Positions 52,853-62,515 of a stretch of DNA of 64,000 nt are shown here, piece after piece (position 1 is the first letter of the stretch; the number at the start of each line of letters is the position of its first letter). This DNA is from Acinetobacter sp. GSS19 (GTDB lineage: Bacteria > Pseudomonadota > Gammaproteobacteria > Pseudomonadales > Moraxellaceae), in the NCBI RefSeq assembly GCF_028621895.1, contig NZ_CP117520.1, positions 434,001 to 498,000 of the forward strand. The letters are read 5' to 3'. The notes under the pieces were generated by a model. The model saw only the letters and a list, made by a program, of their open reading frames with translations, made no database searches and was not told where the DNA came from. The translations under genes were made by a program, and so were the position numbers.

Positions 52853-54634
52853 TTAATATTGCGCAGTAAAGAAGTCTTCACTGAAGTTCATAATCAGTTC
52901 GGAGCCAGCATTGATTTTGGCGATACGGCTTTCCAGTTCAGGTAATACACGTTCGACAAAGTACTGTGCCAAGGCCAGCTTGTTGCGATAGAACTCACCT
53001 GATTGACCCTGAGCAGCCGCTGCAATACGGGCAAACATGTAGGCAAAGCTGAGCAGACCGACCGCATGCAGGAAGTCTACTGCTACCGCATTCGGGAAGT
53101 TCGCATCTTCACTGCCTTGTTGAATGATGAACTGGCCGATAGCTTCCACTTCAGTCGCTGCATCGAGTGTTGCATCTTTAATAAAGTTCAGGTCATTGTC
53201 GAGACTATTGGCAAAATCACGAATTTCACTAATGTATTCAGCGAGGAATGCGCCTTTATTTTTAATCAGTTTACGGCCGATCAAATCTTGTGACTGGACA
53301 CCGTTGGTGCCTTCATAAATTTGTGAAATGCGGACATCACGTACACACTGTTCCAGTCCCCATTCACGGATGTAGCCATGTCCGCCAAACACCATTTGTG
53401 CATCCAGAGTGGCCTGGAATGCTGTATCGGTCAGATAGGCTTTGGCAATTGGGGTGAGCAGTGCTACACGGTCATTGGCTTGACGGATCGCTTCGGCATC
53501 GGTCGAGAATTTGGTGATATCGAGCTGTTGTCCTACATAGACGGCAAATGCACGAGTGGCTTCATTGTTAACGCGAACATTCAGTAACATGCGGCGTACA
53601 TCACCATGCACCAAAATGCTGTCAGCCGGTTTGTTTGGGCTGATCACACCGGTTGCACTGCGACCCTGCAGGCGGTCAGTCGCATACTGGGCTGCATTTT
53701 GATAAGCAAATTCCGAAGCACCTAAGCCCTGAATCCCCATGGAGAGACGTTCATAATTCATCATGACGAACATCGCAGCCAGGCCTTCATTTTCCTTACC
53801 TACCAGGTAGCCGGTAGCGCCATCAAAATTCATGACACAGGTGGCGGATGCCTTAATCCCCATTTTGTGCTCGATCGAACCCGGGCCTACAGCATTACGC
53901 TCACCCAGTGAACCATCAGCATTGACCAGGAATTTTGGCACGATAAATAGGGAAATTCCGCGTGAGCCTGCAGGGGCATCCGGGGTTTTGGCCAAAACCA
54001 GATGGATGATGTTTTCGGTCAGGTCCTGATCGCCGCCAGTAATAAAGATTTTAGTGCCGGTAATGCGGTAGCTGCCATCCTCATTACGTTCAGCTTTGGT
54101 TTTGATAATGCCCAGATCTGTACCCGCGTGTGGTTCAGTCAGGCACATCGTACCCGCCCATTCACCAGAATAGATTTTAGGTAAATAGGTTTCTTTCTGC
54201 TGCTGTGATGCGCAGCTGCTGAGCGCCACGCCGGCACCGATGGAGAGCAGGGGATACAGGGTAAAAGAAGGATTGGTGGCCATCAGCATTTCATCGGTCA
54301 GAACCGTGAGCATTTTTGGCATGCCCTGACCGCCCCACTCAGGATCTGCGCCTAAGCCAATCCAGCCTGCTTCGGCATATTGGCGAAATGCTTCTTTAAA
54401 ACCAGCTGGTGTGCTGACACTTCCGTTGTGATAGCTTGCACCTTCTTCATCACCGCTACGGTTGAGCGGCAAGGTCACGTTTTGGGCAAATTTGGCCATT
54501 TCTTCGAGGATGGCATCTGCAGTCGCCGTATCAAGATGAGCCAGATTTTCATTGGATTGCCAGAATTGTTCCGCGTTAAAAACTTCATTCAAAATGAAAC
54601 GCATATCCGCAATTGGCGCATTATAAATTGGCAT
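52853..54634 (-). CDS. long acyl-CoA dehydrogenase (DmdC-like), paralogue 1
   Basis: FAD-dependent acyl-CoA dehydrogenase of 593 residues, longer than the 380-residue short form because of a C-terminal helical extension. Signatures include MCLTEPHAGTDLGIIKTKAE (flavin/substrate loop), GGHGYIREWGLEQCVRDVRI and IYEGTNGVQSQDLIGRK. The same architecture is found in 3-methylmercaptopropionyl-CoA dehydrogenase (DmdC) and in fatty-acid-degrading enzymes of Acinetobacter. Substrate chain length is unknown. A paralogue lies directly upstream on the same strand with its own terminator. Confidence 0.9.
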   Translation of the reverse strand: MPIYNAPIADMRFILNEVFNAEQFWQSNENLAHLDTATADAILEEMAKFAQNVTLPLNRSGDEEGASYHNGSVSTPAGFKEAFRQYAEAGWIGLGADPEWGGQGMPKMLTVLTDEMLMATNPSFTLYPLLSIGAGVALSSCASQQQKETYLPKIYSGEWAGTMCLTEPHAGTDLGIIKTKAERNEDGSYRITGTKIFITGGDQDLTENIIHLVLAKTPDAPAGSRGISLFIVPKFLVNADGSLGERNAVGPGSIEHKMGIKASATCVMNFDGATGYLVGKENEGLAAMFVMMNYERLSMGIQGLGASEFAYQNAAQYATDRLQGRSATGVISPNKPADSILVHGDVRRMLLNVRVNNEATRAFAVYVGQQLDITKFSTDAEAIRQANDRVALLTPIAKAYLTDTAFQATLDAQMVFGGHGYIREWGLEQCVRDVRISQIYEGTNGVQSQDLIGRKLIKNKGAFLAEYISEIRDFANSLDNDLNFIKDATLDAATEVEAIGQFIIQQGSEDANFPNAVAVDFLHAVGLLSFAYMFARIAAAAQGQSGEFYRNKLALAQYFVERVLPELESRIAKINAGSELIMNFSEDFFTAQY

Positions 54635-54728
54635 AATTATTCACCGTTCTTACACATCGATGTGTTTGTAATGGAATGAAATGTAATAGAAACCCGTATC
54701 TTCGCTGTTCAATTTAGCATTTATTTCA

Positions 54729-54767
54729 TAAAAAAAGGACGATCAAAACTGATCAGTCCTTTTTTTA
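54729..54767 (-). terminator. terminator between the two acyl-CoA dehydrogenases
   Basis: AAAAAAGGAC...GTCCTTTTTT with an inner GATCA/TGATC stem and one bulge. A and T runs flank it on both sides, so it can end the transcript of paralogue 2. Confidence 0.85.
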
Positions 54768-54793
54768 AATTTACAGCATATTGCCAGTGATTT

Positions 54794-56596
54794 TTAGAAG
54801 GCAAAATGCTCAGCATCCAAAGCCATCACTGGATCAGCACCAGTCAAGATCAGCTCGACATGCCCACGAGTGCGTGGGAGCAATTTCTTGAAATAGAAAC
54901 GTGCGGTAGTAATTTTGGCCTGATAGAAATCCACCTCTGTGCTACCAGCTGCCAACTGTTGTTGTGCCACTGCAGCCATACGTGCCCACAGATAAGCCAA
55001 GGTGACATAACCTGAATAGAACAGATAATCCACGGCTGCTGCCCCCACTTCCTCTGGATCCTGCTGTGCAGCTGCGGCAATTTTTTGGGTGATGTCTGCC
55101 CATTCCTGATTAAGGCTGGTCAACACATCGGTAAATTCACGCATGCCCGGCTGTTCTTGCTGTTCCTGCACAAATTGATGAATGATCTTGCCGAAGTCAC
55201 GAAGCATTTGACCTTTGTTTTGTAAAACCTTACGACCGAGCAGGTCGAGTGATTGAATTTCGGTAGTGCCTTCATACATACAGGAAATTCGGGTATCACG
55301 GACGATCTGTTCCATGCCATGTTCGACAATAAAACCATGTCCTCCAAAGACCTGCATGCCTTTGTTGGCAGCTTCCAGGCCGGTTTCCGTGAGGAAAGCT
55401 TTCGCAATCGGGGTCAGTAAGGACAGCAGATTGTCGGCATAAATCCGCTCTTCTTCACTCTCGGCTTTTTCGACGCAATCTGCATACTGGGCCAGCAAAT
55501 AGACCAGTGCACGTCCACCTTCAGCAAAGGCTTTTTGTGTCAGTAACATATTGCGTACAGCGGGATGTACGATAATCGGGTCTGCTTCTTTTTCAGGGGC
55601 CTTGGCTCCTGAGAGTGCACGCATGGCCAGACGGTCTTTGGCATAACGCAAAGCCCCTTGGAAAGATAATTCTGTTGCTGCCAATCCCTGAACGGCTGTA
55701 CCGATCCGCGCAGCATTCATAAAGGTAAACATACAGTTGAGGCCACGATTTTCTGGCCCTACCAGGAATCCGGTGGCTTGATCAAAATTCAGTACGCAGG
55801 TGGCATTGCCATGAATACCCATTTTATGTTCAATCGAGGCACAACGAACCTGATTGCGCTCACCCAGGCTGCCATCGGCATTTACCAGAAATTTAGGCAC
55901 GATAAACAGGGAGATGCCTTTCGTACCTTTGGGTGCATCAGGTAAACGTGCCAGCACGATATGCACAATATTTTCAGCCATGTCGTGCTCACCGGCAGAA
56001 ATAAAGATTTTCTCCCCGGAAATTGCATAACTGCCATCTGCATTCGGCTCGGCTTTGGTGCGAATAATTCCGAGATCCGATCCGGCATGGGATTCCGTCA
56101 AGCACATGGTGCCAGTCCATTCTCCAGAAACCAGTTTAGGCAAGTAGGTGTTTTTTTGTTGTTGCGAACCGTGATGTTCGAGTGTGCGCATGGCGCCATG
56201 CGATAATCCCGGATACATACTCCAGGCCCAGTTGGCACTGCCCACCATTTCTGAAATCACGGTGCCGAGCGAGTTGGGTAAAGCTTGTCCGCCATATTCT
56301 TCATTGCCAGAGAGAGAAGGAAAGCCCAGTTCAATATATTTCTGGTAGGCTTCTTTAAAGCCCGTTGGCGTGGTTACAATGCCATCATTCCACTGGCAGC
56401 CTTGCTGATCGCCAATCTGATTGAGTGGCGAAAGTTCATTTTCACAGAAATCAGCGGCAGCTTCTAAGTATTGATCGACCAACTCACGGCTTACGTTGTC
56501 CTGAAATGCCGGGAGTTTGGCATAGTGTGCTTGAGCATCTAAAAGTTCATGCAAAACAAACTGCATGTCACGTAAGGGCGCTTTGTATTGTGGCAT
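54794..56596 (-). CDS. long acyl-CoA dehydrogenase (DmdC-like), paralogue 2
   Basis: 600 residues from the ATG at 56596, chosen because GAGGAA lies just before it; an upstream start at 56632 would add 12 residues containing that site. Architecture equals paralogue 1: N-terminal helical DUF-like part (MPQYKAPLRDMQFVLHELL), MCLTESHAGSDLGIIRTKAE, GGHGFIVEHGMEQIVRDTRI, MYEGTTEIQSLDLLGRK, and a C-terminal helical extension. The two proteins align over their length but have clearly diverged, so different substrates are likely. Confidence 0.9.
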   Translation of the reverse strand: MPQYKAPLRDMQFVLHELLDAQAHYAKLPAFQDNVSRELVDQYLEAAADFCENELSPLNQIGDQQGCQWNDGIVTTPTGFKEAYQKYIELGFPSLSGNEEYGGQALPNSLGTVISEMVGSANWAWSMYPGLSHGAMRTLEHHGSQQQKNTYLPKLVSGEWTGTMCLTESHAGSDLGIIRTKAEPNADGSYAISGEKIFISAGEHDMAENIVHIVLARLPDAPKGTKGISLFIVPKFLVNADGSLGERNQVRCASIEHKMGIHGNATCVLNFDQATGFLVGPENRGLNCMFTFMNAARIGTAVQGLAATELSFQGALRYAKDRLAMRALSGAKAPEKEADPIIVHPAVRNMLLTQKAFAEGGRALVYLLAQYADCVEKAESEEERIYADNLLSLLTPIAKAFLTETGLEAANKGMQVFGGHGFIVEHGMEQIVRDTRISCMYEGTTEIQSLDLLGRKVLQNKGQMLRDFGKIIHQFVQEQQEQPGMREFTDVLTSLNQEWADITQKIAAAAQQDPEEVGAAAVDYLFYSGYVTLAYLWARMAAVAQQQLAAGSTEVDFYQAKITTARFYFKKLLPRTRGHVELILTGADPVMALDAEHFAF

Positions 56597-56836
56597 ATCG
56601 GGTTCCTCAATACTGGTTAGACAACCAGCCATATAATCCTAATAAACGATAAACGTGTCAGCGGTGACACATATCTGAGCGATACATTGTGCAATCATTT
56701 ATACCGCTGAATGGGCAGATGGGCGACTTGTGTTGGTGACTGCAAAGTCAAGGATTTTACAATTTTATTAATTAACTATTTTAAATTTATTAATTTTTCT
56801 ACATGGTTGAGTTGGTTGGGCATAAGATGAACCTCG
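56597..56836. other. gap between acyl-CoA dehydrogenase 2 and the lipoprotein gene
   Basis: AT-rich, holding the promoter region of the dehydrogenase. No gene is supported; an open frame at 56803-57084 on the + strand is antisense to the lipoprotein. Confidence 0.6.
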
Positions 56837-56840
56837 AAAA

Positions 56841-56870
56841 ACAACAAGGCACTGTTGTGCCTTGGTTGTT
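56841..56870 (-). terminator. terminator after the Met/His-rich lipoprotein
   Basis: CAAGGCAC (56845-56852) and GTGCCTTG (56857-56864) around a 4-base loop, with TTGTTTTTC following on the - strand. Confidence 0.82.
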
Positions 56871-56883
56871 ATATTTTGCCAAT

Positions 56884-57291
56884 TTAATGTTTTGGTTGTT
56901 GCATCATGGCTGGGGCACTGGGTTGGAAACGAAGCTCACAGGTGCCCTGAATTGTTGTGTCACCGAGTTTGACCTGTACGGATTGTCCCGCGGTTTTTCC
57001 TTCACAAGCTTTCCGCACCTGTTCAAAATGGGTGCGATGTTCTGCACGATGTTTTTCCCAGGCAGCTCGCTGTTCCGGCGTTAACTCACGACCTGCACCC
57101 ATCTGGCCTTCCTGCATATGGGCCATCATGTGGCGATGCTGATCATCTGACATCATGTCCATAGGCTGCTGCATGGCATGCATATGATGCTGAGCAGACT
57201 CTTGAGTTGCATGAGGAGACTGACAGGCGGTTAAGGCGGTCACAGCAAGCAGACTGGCACCGAAGATTGCGATTTTTTTCATTTTATTCAT
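56884..57291 (-). CDS. Met/His-rich lipoprotein next to baeSR
   Basis: 135-residue predicted lipoprotein from the ATG at 57291 (a second ATG lies three codons on). The signal MNKMKKIAIFGASLLAVTAL ends in the lipobox LTAC (Cys near 23). Then comes a Met/His cluster (HHMHAMQQPMDMMSDDQHRH and MMAHMQEGQMG), a helical stretch with ELTPEQRAAWEKHRAEHR, and a C-terminal pair of Cys residues (KACEGKTAG and IQGTCELRF). The Met/His run suggests copper or other soft-metal binding, and the charged helix recalls Spy/CpxP-like sensors. It is divergent from baeS. I know no exact family. Confidence 0.72.
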   Translation of the reverse strand: MNKMKKIAIFGASLLAVTALTACQSPHATQESAQHHMHAMQQPMDMMSDDQHRHMMAHMQEGQMGAGRELTPEQRAAWEKHRAEHRTHFEQVRKACEGKTAGQSVQVKLGDTTIQGTCELRFQPSAPAMMQQPKH

Positions 57292-57419
57292 GAGGATGAT
57301 CCCTGACGCCAAAGAAGAAGGGTTATTTAACATTAAACAATAAAGATGAAGAAACAATGGAGGCGTTTTTTGCTGTGGTTTGGTTACAATGATGAAGCCA
57401 TTCCTATGAGCGTGAAATT

Positions 57420-59081
57420 TTGAAAATTCTTCGTATTCCCATTGCGTTGCGTCTGTTTCTCAGTGTCTTGTTGACCACGGTGGTGATTACCACGGTCAGC
57501 TTGGGGATTTTGCACTGGACCATGCAGCGTAACTTTGCCCAGTATGTGGCAGATGTGGAAATGCAGAAACTAGATCACCTGATTGCGAATCTGGCGGGTG
57601 TGTATGGGGTTTATGAGGATTGGGGCAATGCCATTCAGGCCCAAATTCTGCAAATCGAAGGAGATGCTGCACCGGATGATTATGACCGCCTGTCACGTTG
57701 GTGGTTACGCCGTCAGTATGATATCGCTTGGCAGCAAAACTATTTTAGCCAGCATACTTTGCTGCAGGCTACACCGAATAGTACGAATGCTGCGCCGTTG
57801 CTGGATGCCGAAGAATTACGCCTGATGGCACAAAATCTACCCTCAGAATATCAGCCTTTTGAAGGACTGGTTTTTCCACTCAGCGCCAATGATTTGTTTC
57901 GTACTGAAGGTAAAAAAATCAATGCGGCACAACAGGAAACCAGCAGCACGAATGGGAAAAAACGCTTTATTCCGATTCCTGACCGTTTGGGCTTGAGCTC
58001 ACGTTTGTCGTTGTATGATGCTAAGCGCCAGTTTGTGGTGGGTGAACCATCGAATGAGCCTGTGGCTTACCGCCCGATTGAGGTAAAGGGCAAAGTTGTT
58101 GGGTATTTGGGCTTAAAGCCGGTACTGAATCAGCAGGATGCCTTGAGTATCAACTTCTTCAGTAATCAGAAGCGTTATTTGCTATTCGTATATGCATTTG
58201 CGGTACTGGCGAGCCTGGTGGTGGCATTACTTCTGGCAACCTCATTCAAGCAGCCGATATTACGTCTGTTACAAGCGACTCGTGAATTGACTAAAGGACA
58301 TTTTCAGCATCAGGTTCAGATTCAGCGTAATGATGAATTAGGAGATTTGTCCAATCAGATTAACCAGTTGGCCAGTATGTTGTACCAGCATGAACAGTCG
58401 CGTCGACAATGGGTAGCCGATACTTCGCATGAATTAAAAACCCCACTCAGTGTATTGCAGGCACAAATTGAGGCGATGCAGGATGGCATTCGACAGGCGA
58501 CGCCTGATCATCTTGAGGCCATGCTGCGTCAGGTCAGCAGTTTGAAAAAACTGACGATGGATCTGGCTGATCTGGCACAAGCCGATGTTCAGCAACTGAA
58601 ATGCTATTTTTCTCAAGTCGATCCGTGGGAAGTGGTGCTGCAGGAAGTGGAAAACTTTAAGCCGAAATTGATCCAGGCGCAGTTGAGTATTGAGTTACAA
58701 GGCCATGGCACTACGTTACAGTTGGATATTGACCGCTTTAAACAGATTTTGGTGAACTTGCTGGAAAACAGTATTCGTTACACACAAGCCGGTGGCAAGA
58801 TTCATATCCATACCGAACAGTTGGCAGAAAGCTGGAGCTTATATGTCGATGACAGTCCGTTTGGTCTGGATGATGCTCAGTTGGCACGTTTAGGTGAGCG
58901 TTTCTATCGGGTGGATGATTCACGCACACGCAGTACTGGCGGTACCGGTCTGGGCTTGGCGCTCTCGCGCAAGATTGCAGAAGCTTTGGGCGGTGAGTTG
59001 AGTTTTGCACATTCTCCGCTCGGTGGACTGCGTTGCAAACTGACTTTTTCCCAAAAAAATCAAGATAAGGATCTGAAATGA
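57420..59081 (+). CDS. baeS: sensor histidine kinase BaeS
   Basis: Envelope-stress sensor kinase, 553 residues. It has transmembrane helix 1 (about 13-33), a long periplasmic domain to about 255, helix 2 (about 256-279), a HAMP domain, then the H box WVADTSHELKTPLSVLQAQIEAM, N box NLLENSIRYT, and G2 block GGTGLGLALSRKIAE. The QWVADTSHELKTPLSVL...EAMQDGIR pattern matches BaeS rather than CpxA or PhoQ. In the G1 box the usual DxGxG reads DDSPFGLDD, as in E. coli BaeS-type kinases. The start is a TTG overlapping the stop of a five-codon ATG frame. It overlaps baeR by four bases. Confidence 0.82.
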   Translation: MKILRIPIALRLFLSVLLTTVVITTVSLGILHWTMQRNFAQYVADVEMQKLDHLIANLAGVYGVYEDWGNAIQAQILQIEGDAAPDDYDRLSRWWLRRQYDIAWQQNYFSQHTLLQATPNSTNAAPLLDAEELRLMAQNLPSEYQPFEGLVFPLSANDLFRTEGKKINAAQQETSSTNGKKRFIPIPDRLGLSSRLSLYDAKRQFVVGEPSNEPVAYRPIEVKGKVVGYLGLKPVLNQQDALSINFFSNQKRYLLFVYAFAVLASLVVALLLATSFKQPILRLLQATRELTKGHFQHQVQIQRNDELGDLSNQINQLASMLYQHEQSRRQWVADTSHELKTPLSVLQAQIEAMQDGIRQATPDHLEAMLRQVSSLKKLTMDLADLAQADVQQLKCYFSQVDPWEVVLQEVENFKPKLIQAQLSIELQGHGTTLQLDIDRFKQILVNLLENSIRYTQAGGKIHIHTEQLAESWSLYVDDSPFGLDDAQLARLGERFYRVDDSRTRSTGGTGLGLALSRKIAEALGGELSFAHSPLGGLRCKLTFSQKNQDKDLK

Positions 59082-59770
59082 TGAAACATGTGATGTTGGT
59101 AGAAGATGAGGTCGAGCTGGCGCATTTGGTCCGTGATTATTTACAGGCGGCAGGTTTTGAAGTCAGTGTATTTCATGACGGACAAGAGGCCTATAACAGT
59201 TTCCTAACCCGTAAACCTCAGCTGATGATTCTGGATCTGATGGTGCCTCGTATGGATGGCTTAACGATTTGCCGTAAGGTGCGTGAACAGTCAGATATCC
59301 CAATCATTATGGTCACCGCACGTACTGAAGAAATTGACCGGGTGCTGGGTCTGAATATGGGGGCGGATGACTATGTCTGTAAGCCGTTTAGCCCGAAGGA
59401 GCTGGTGGCTCGGGTGCAGGCCGTATTGCGTCGTTTGGAACGTAAAGTGGAGCCGGAGCAAAATGATTTGTTCCGTATCGATAAAGCGCAACAGCGGATC
59501 TGGTATCAGCAAAAACCGCTGAGCTTGACGCCGACCGAGTTCCGTTTGTTGGAACTTTTTTTAGAGCATGTGGGGCAGGTCTATTCCCGTGCCCAGCTCC
59601 TAGATCATATTAATCCGGACAGTTTTGATGTGGCCGATCGTGTCATCGATAGCCATATCAAAAACCTGCGTCGCAAGATTACTGAAGTTGCCGACACCGG
59701 TAACCGCCATGAGTGGATTCAGGCGGTGTATGGCGTGGGCTACCGTTTTGATTACCCGGAAGAGCACTAA
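59078..59770 (+). CDS. baeR: response regulator BaeR
   Basis: OmpR/PhoB-type response regulator of 230 residues, starting in the baeS stop (ATGA). Receiver domain: acidic pair EDE near 8-10, phospho-acceptor Asp in MILDLMVPRMDG (near 52-55), Thr in VTARTEE, Lys in CKPFSP. The winged-helix output domain follows, with LSLTPTEFRLLELFL and VDSHIKNLRRKI-type recognition helix (VIDSHIKNLRRKI). In Acinetobacter BaeR controls efflux pumps such as AdeABC and AdeIJK. It converges on selO with only four bases between stop codons. Confidence 0.85.
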   Translation: MMKHVMLVEDEVELAHLVRDYLQAAGFEVSVFHDGQEAYNSFLTRKPQLMILDLMVPRMDGLTICRKVREQSDIPIIMVTARTEEIDRVLGLNMGADDYVCKPFSPKELVARVQAVLRRLERKVEPEQNDLFRIDKAQQRIWYQQKPLSLTPTEFRLLELFLEHVGQVYSRAQLLDHINPDSFDVADRVIDSHIKNLRRKITEVADTGNRHEWIQAVYGVGYRFDYPEEH

Positions 59771-59774
59771 CCCC

Positions 59775-61217
59775 TTAGGACGAGCAGCTGACCTGAATTT
59801 CCGGGACATCACTTGGTAAAGGAGCCAAGTCTTGTGGCTGCTCTAATTCAGGCTGATGTAAAAAAGGCTGGTTTAGTAATTTAAACAGCCGATCCACCTC
59901 GGAGAAATCATCCTGTTCTGCCAGCTCAATGGCACGTTGTGCCATGTGGTTACGCAAGATATAACGTGGATTGACCTGCCGCATGGCCGCATTGAGTTCA
60001 TCCACATCCTGATGCTCACGAATCTGCTGATACTGCTGTAGGAAACTGTCGAATTGGCGGATGTCCAGACAGTCATCACGAAGCGCGTTATAGTCCTGGT
60101 TTTGTAATCGGATAAAGCTTTGCGTGTAATCGAGTTGCTCGCTTTGCAAAATCCGTAAAAAAGCCAAAGCACAATCAAAACTGTCTTGATGAAAGTCAGG
60201 CAAACCCATTTTGGCACACAGGCCACGACGGTAATGAGCCAAAAAGGTGGTTTCATACTGTTCCAGGCATTCAGCCAGGTCTGCCTTGAACTGGTCTTTT
60301 TCAGCTTCAGCGGCCAGCGGCACGAGATTATTCAGCCAGACCCACAAGTTCCAGTGCCCGACACTCGGCTGATTCTGGTAAGTATAACGACCCTGATAGT
60401 CGGAATGGTTGTTGATCCAGTTCGGACGAAAGCGTTCCATAAAGCCGTATGGGCCAAAATCCAGGGTAGAACCGGTGATGTTCAGGTTATCGGTATTCAT
60501 CACTCCATGTGCGAAGCCGACGAGTTGCCACTGGGCAATCATGATCGCCGTGCGTTGGATGACTTGCGTGGCAAAGGCTAAAAGAGGCCGCTCAGCCTGC
60601 AAGCATTCCGGATAATGCCACTCCATGCATTTCTCGGTAAATTCCTGCAGTAGTTCGGGTGCATATTGGTTGATCCATTCAAAATGTCCCAAACGGATAT
60701 GACAGTCGGAAGTACGTAGCAACATGGCACCGCGTTCCAAGGTCTCACGCTGCACCCCCTGATGCGAACTGGTAAAACCTACGGCATGACTCGACGGTAC
60801 ACCGAGTGCATTTAAGGCATGTCCAGCCAGATATTCACGAATCACGGAACGTAACACTGCACGGCCATCGCCCATGCGTGAATAAGGCGTCATGCCCGCA
60901 CCTTTAAGGTGTAAATCAATCACCTGTCCCTGTCGGTTAAGTACCTGAGCGATGAGCAGGCCTCGGCCATCTCCGAGTTGTCCGGCCCACTGGCCAAACT
61001 GATGACCCGCATAAACCATGGCCAGTGCGGGGAATTCGGCAAAGGTTTGCTGTCCGCTACAAATTTTCACCCACTGTGCTTTTTCTTGTTCAGTCCACTG
61101 TAATTCATCAGCCAATGCAACATTAAAGTGCCCTGCGACAGGAGACTTTAGCGGGTTAGGGGGCTGCTGGTGGTAGAGTTTTGGATGAAGACTCGGGTAA
61201 CGCGCATAAAACTGCAT
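59775..61217 (-). CDS. selO: protein adenylyltransferase SelO (YdiU family)
   Basis: Pseudokinase-fold enzyme that transfers AMP to Ser, Thr or Tyr of target proteins, linked to oxidative stress. The 480-residue protein has the family blocks HQFGQWAGQLGDGRG, LKGAGMTPYSRMGDGRAVLRS, HGVMNTDNLNITGSTLDFGP, and ends in SCSS, where the conserved C-terminal Cys aligns with the selenocysteine of eukaryotic SelO. The start ATG at 61217 gives the usual MQFYARYPSL opening. Confidence 0.95.
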   Translation of the reverse strand: MQFYARYPSLHPKLYHQQPPNPLKSPVAGHFNVALADELQWTEQEKAQWVKICSGQQTFAEFPALAMVYAGHQFGQWAGQLGDGRGLLIAQVLNRQGQVIDLHLKGAGMTPYSRMGDGRAVLRSVIREYLAGHALNALGVPSSHAVGFTSSHQGVQRETLERGAMLLRTSDCHIRLGHFEWINQYAPELLQEFTEKCMEWHYPECLQAERPLLAFATQVIQRTAIMIAQWQLVGFAHGVMNTDNLNITGSTLDFGPYGFMERFRPNWINNHSDYQGRYTYQNQPSVGHWNLWVWLNNLVPLAAEAEKDQFKADLAECLEQYETTFLAHYRRGLCAKMGLPDFHQDSFDCALAFLRILQSEQLDYTQSFIRLQNQDYNALRDDCLDIRQFDSFLQQYQQIREHQDVDELNAAMRQVNPRYILRNHMAQRAIELAEQDDFSEVDRLFKLLNQPFLHQPELEQPQDLAPLPSDVPEIQVSCSS

Positions 61218-61306
61218 GAGTAAATGATCAGCTGACTTTGGATGACTTACTATAACAAACCCGATGTGTGGACTTCACTGGCTTTAGGTCGTGGAACGGT
61301 AAAAGA

Positions 61307-61328
61307 AAAGCCCCAAGGCTGGGGCTTT
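61307..61328 (-). terminator. terminator after the desaturase gene
   Basis: AAAGCCCCA (61307-61315) pairs with TGGGGCTTT (61320-61328) around a 4-base loop, with a T-rich - strand tail. Confidence 0.85.
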
Positions 61329-61342
61329 CTCAAAAAGATCAT

Positions 61343-62515
61343 TTAATCTGAGACGGCGTTCTTTTTGACGCTGCGCATTAAGCTGTCAAGCGACTCACGA
61401 TGATGACCCAGACGCTGTTCAACCTGCTGGAATTCAGCTTTGAGCTTATGATCCATCTGATGGATTTTTTCCGCCATTGAAACTTTTTTGGCTTGTAATT
61501 CCTGCTCTTTGAGCTTTGCCCAGTCATTTAAGGTGTGGGTAAAAGCTTCATATTCCTGTGCGATCCGTTGTTTCATCACTTGCATGTCAGAGTTGACATC
61601 ATGACCATAAATTGCCAGATCTTGTTCGGCATATTTAAATTTCATCGCCAGTTCCGCTTTTTTGATATTAAAGCTCGGAATACGGCGTAGATTTTTGGCC
61701 AGACCGACTTTTGAGCAGCTCCAGATCAGCCATTTCGTTGGATCATATTGCCACCATTTGACACCATTACGATAATCGTATTGGAAAATATGGTGATAGT
61801 TATGATAACCCTCACCCCAGGTGGCAATCGCTAACCAGAAGTTGTCACGTGCGGTGTTTTCATCGGTATAAGGACGCTTGCCCCACATATGACACAACGA
61901 GTTAATGAAGAAAGTCACGTGATGACTCACAATCAGACGGAGTAAACCACCTAAAAGTACAACCCCCCACATATCTCCGGTTGCCCAACCGATGGTACCC
62001 AGAATAGCGACATGAACCAGAATTACCAGCGGTACATAATATTTGTGTTGGAACATGACCAGCTTGTCGTTTAACAGATCTGGTGCATTTTTAAAATTCG
62101 GTTCCGCCGCAGGGTAGTCACGTAGCATCCAGCCGAGATGCGCATACCAGAACCCCCGGTTGATTGAATACGGATCTTGATCAATATCATCCACATGACG
62201 GTGATGGGTACGGTGACCGGATGCCCAGAACAGAATGCTGTTTTGTACGGCAAAGGTACCGCCTAGCATCAGGATGATTTTTAACGGTAAAGCCGCTTCA
62301 TAAGCACGGTGTGCCCAAAGGCGGTGATAACCGGCTGTGATGCTCAGACTGCTGACACCCAACAGAATAAACAGGCTGATCCAGGCAGCAGCACTAAAAT
62401 CGTGATAATAGGCATACAGTGGAATCGTAATGATGGCAACAATCGGCAAGAATACCAGTGCAAAAATCGCAATCCAGTTAATTGGGGCTTTGGGTAAGGG
62501 AGGATTCATCTCCAA
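61343..62515 (-). CDS. acyl-CoA (delta-9-type) fatty-acid desaturase with a C-terminal helical tail
   Basis: Membrane di-iron desaturase that introduces a double bond into acyl chains. The three His boxes are HRLWAHR, HRTHHRH and HNYHH. Four transmembrane helices surround them. The protein is 390 residues and, after about residue 290, has a charged coiled-coil-like tail (KYAEQDLAIYGHDVN...ELQAKKVSMAEKIHQMDHKL region) that standard bacterial desaturases lack. The start is TTG at 62515 (AGGAG five bases upstream) or ATG at 62509; both fit. A palindrome 100 bases upstream may be an operator. Confidence 0.9.
   Translation of the reverse strand: MEMNPPLPKAPINWIAIFALVFLPIVAIITIPLYAYYHDFSAAAWISLFILLGVSSLSITAGYHRLWAHRAYEAALPLKIILMLGGTFAVQNSILFWASGHRTHHRHVDDIDQDPYSINRGFWYAHLGWMLRDYPAAEPNFKNAPDLLNDKLVMFQHKYYVPLVILVHVAILGTIGWATGDMWGVVLLGGLLRLIVSHHVTFFINSLCHMWGKRPYTDENTARDNFWLAIATWGEGYHNYHHIFQYDYRNGVKWWQYDPTKWLIWSCSKVGLAKNLRRIPSFNIKKAELAMKFKYAEQDLAIYGHDVNSDMQVMKQRIAQEYEAFTHTLNDWAKLKEQELQAKKVSMAEKIHQMDHKLKAEFQQVEQRLGHHRESLDSLMRSVKKNAVSD

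Noticed and set aside
56803..57084. 93-codon frame on the + strand with hydrophobic start
   Set aside because: It is a reflection of the lipoprotein gene on the other strand and includes that gene's terminator.
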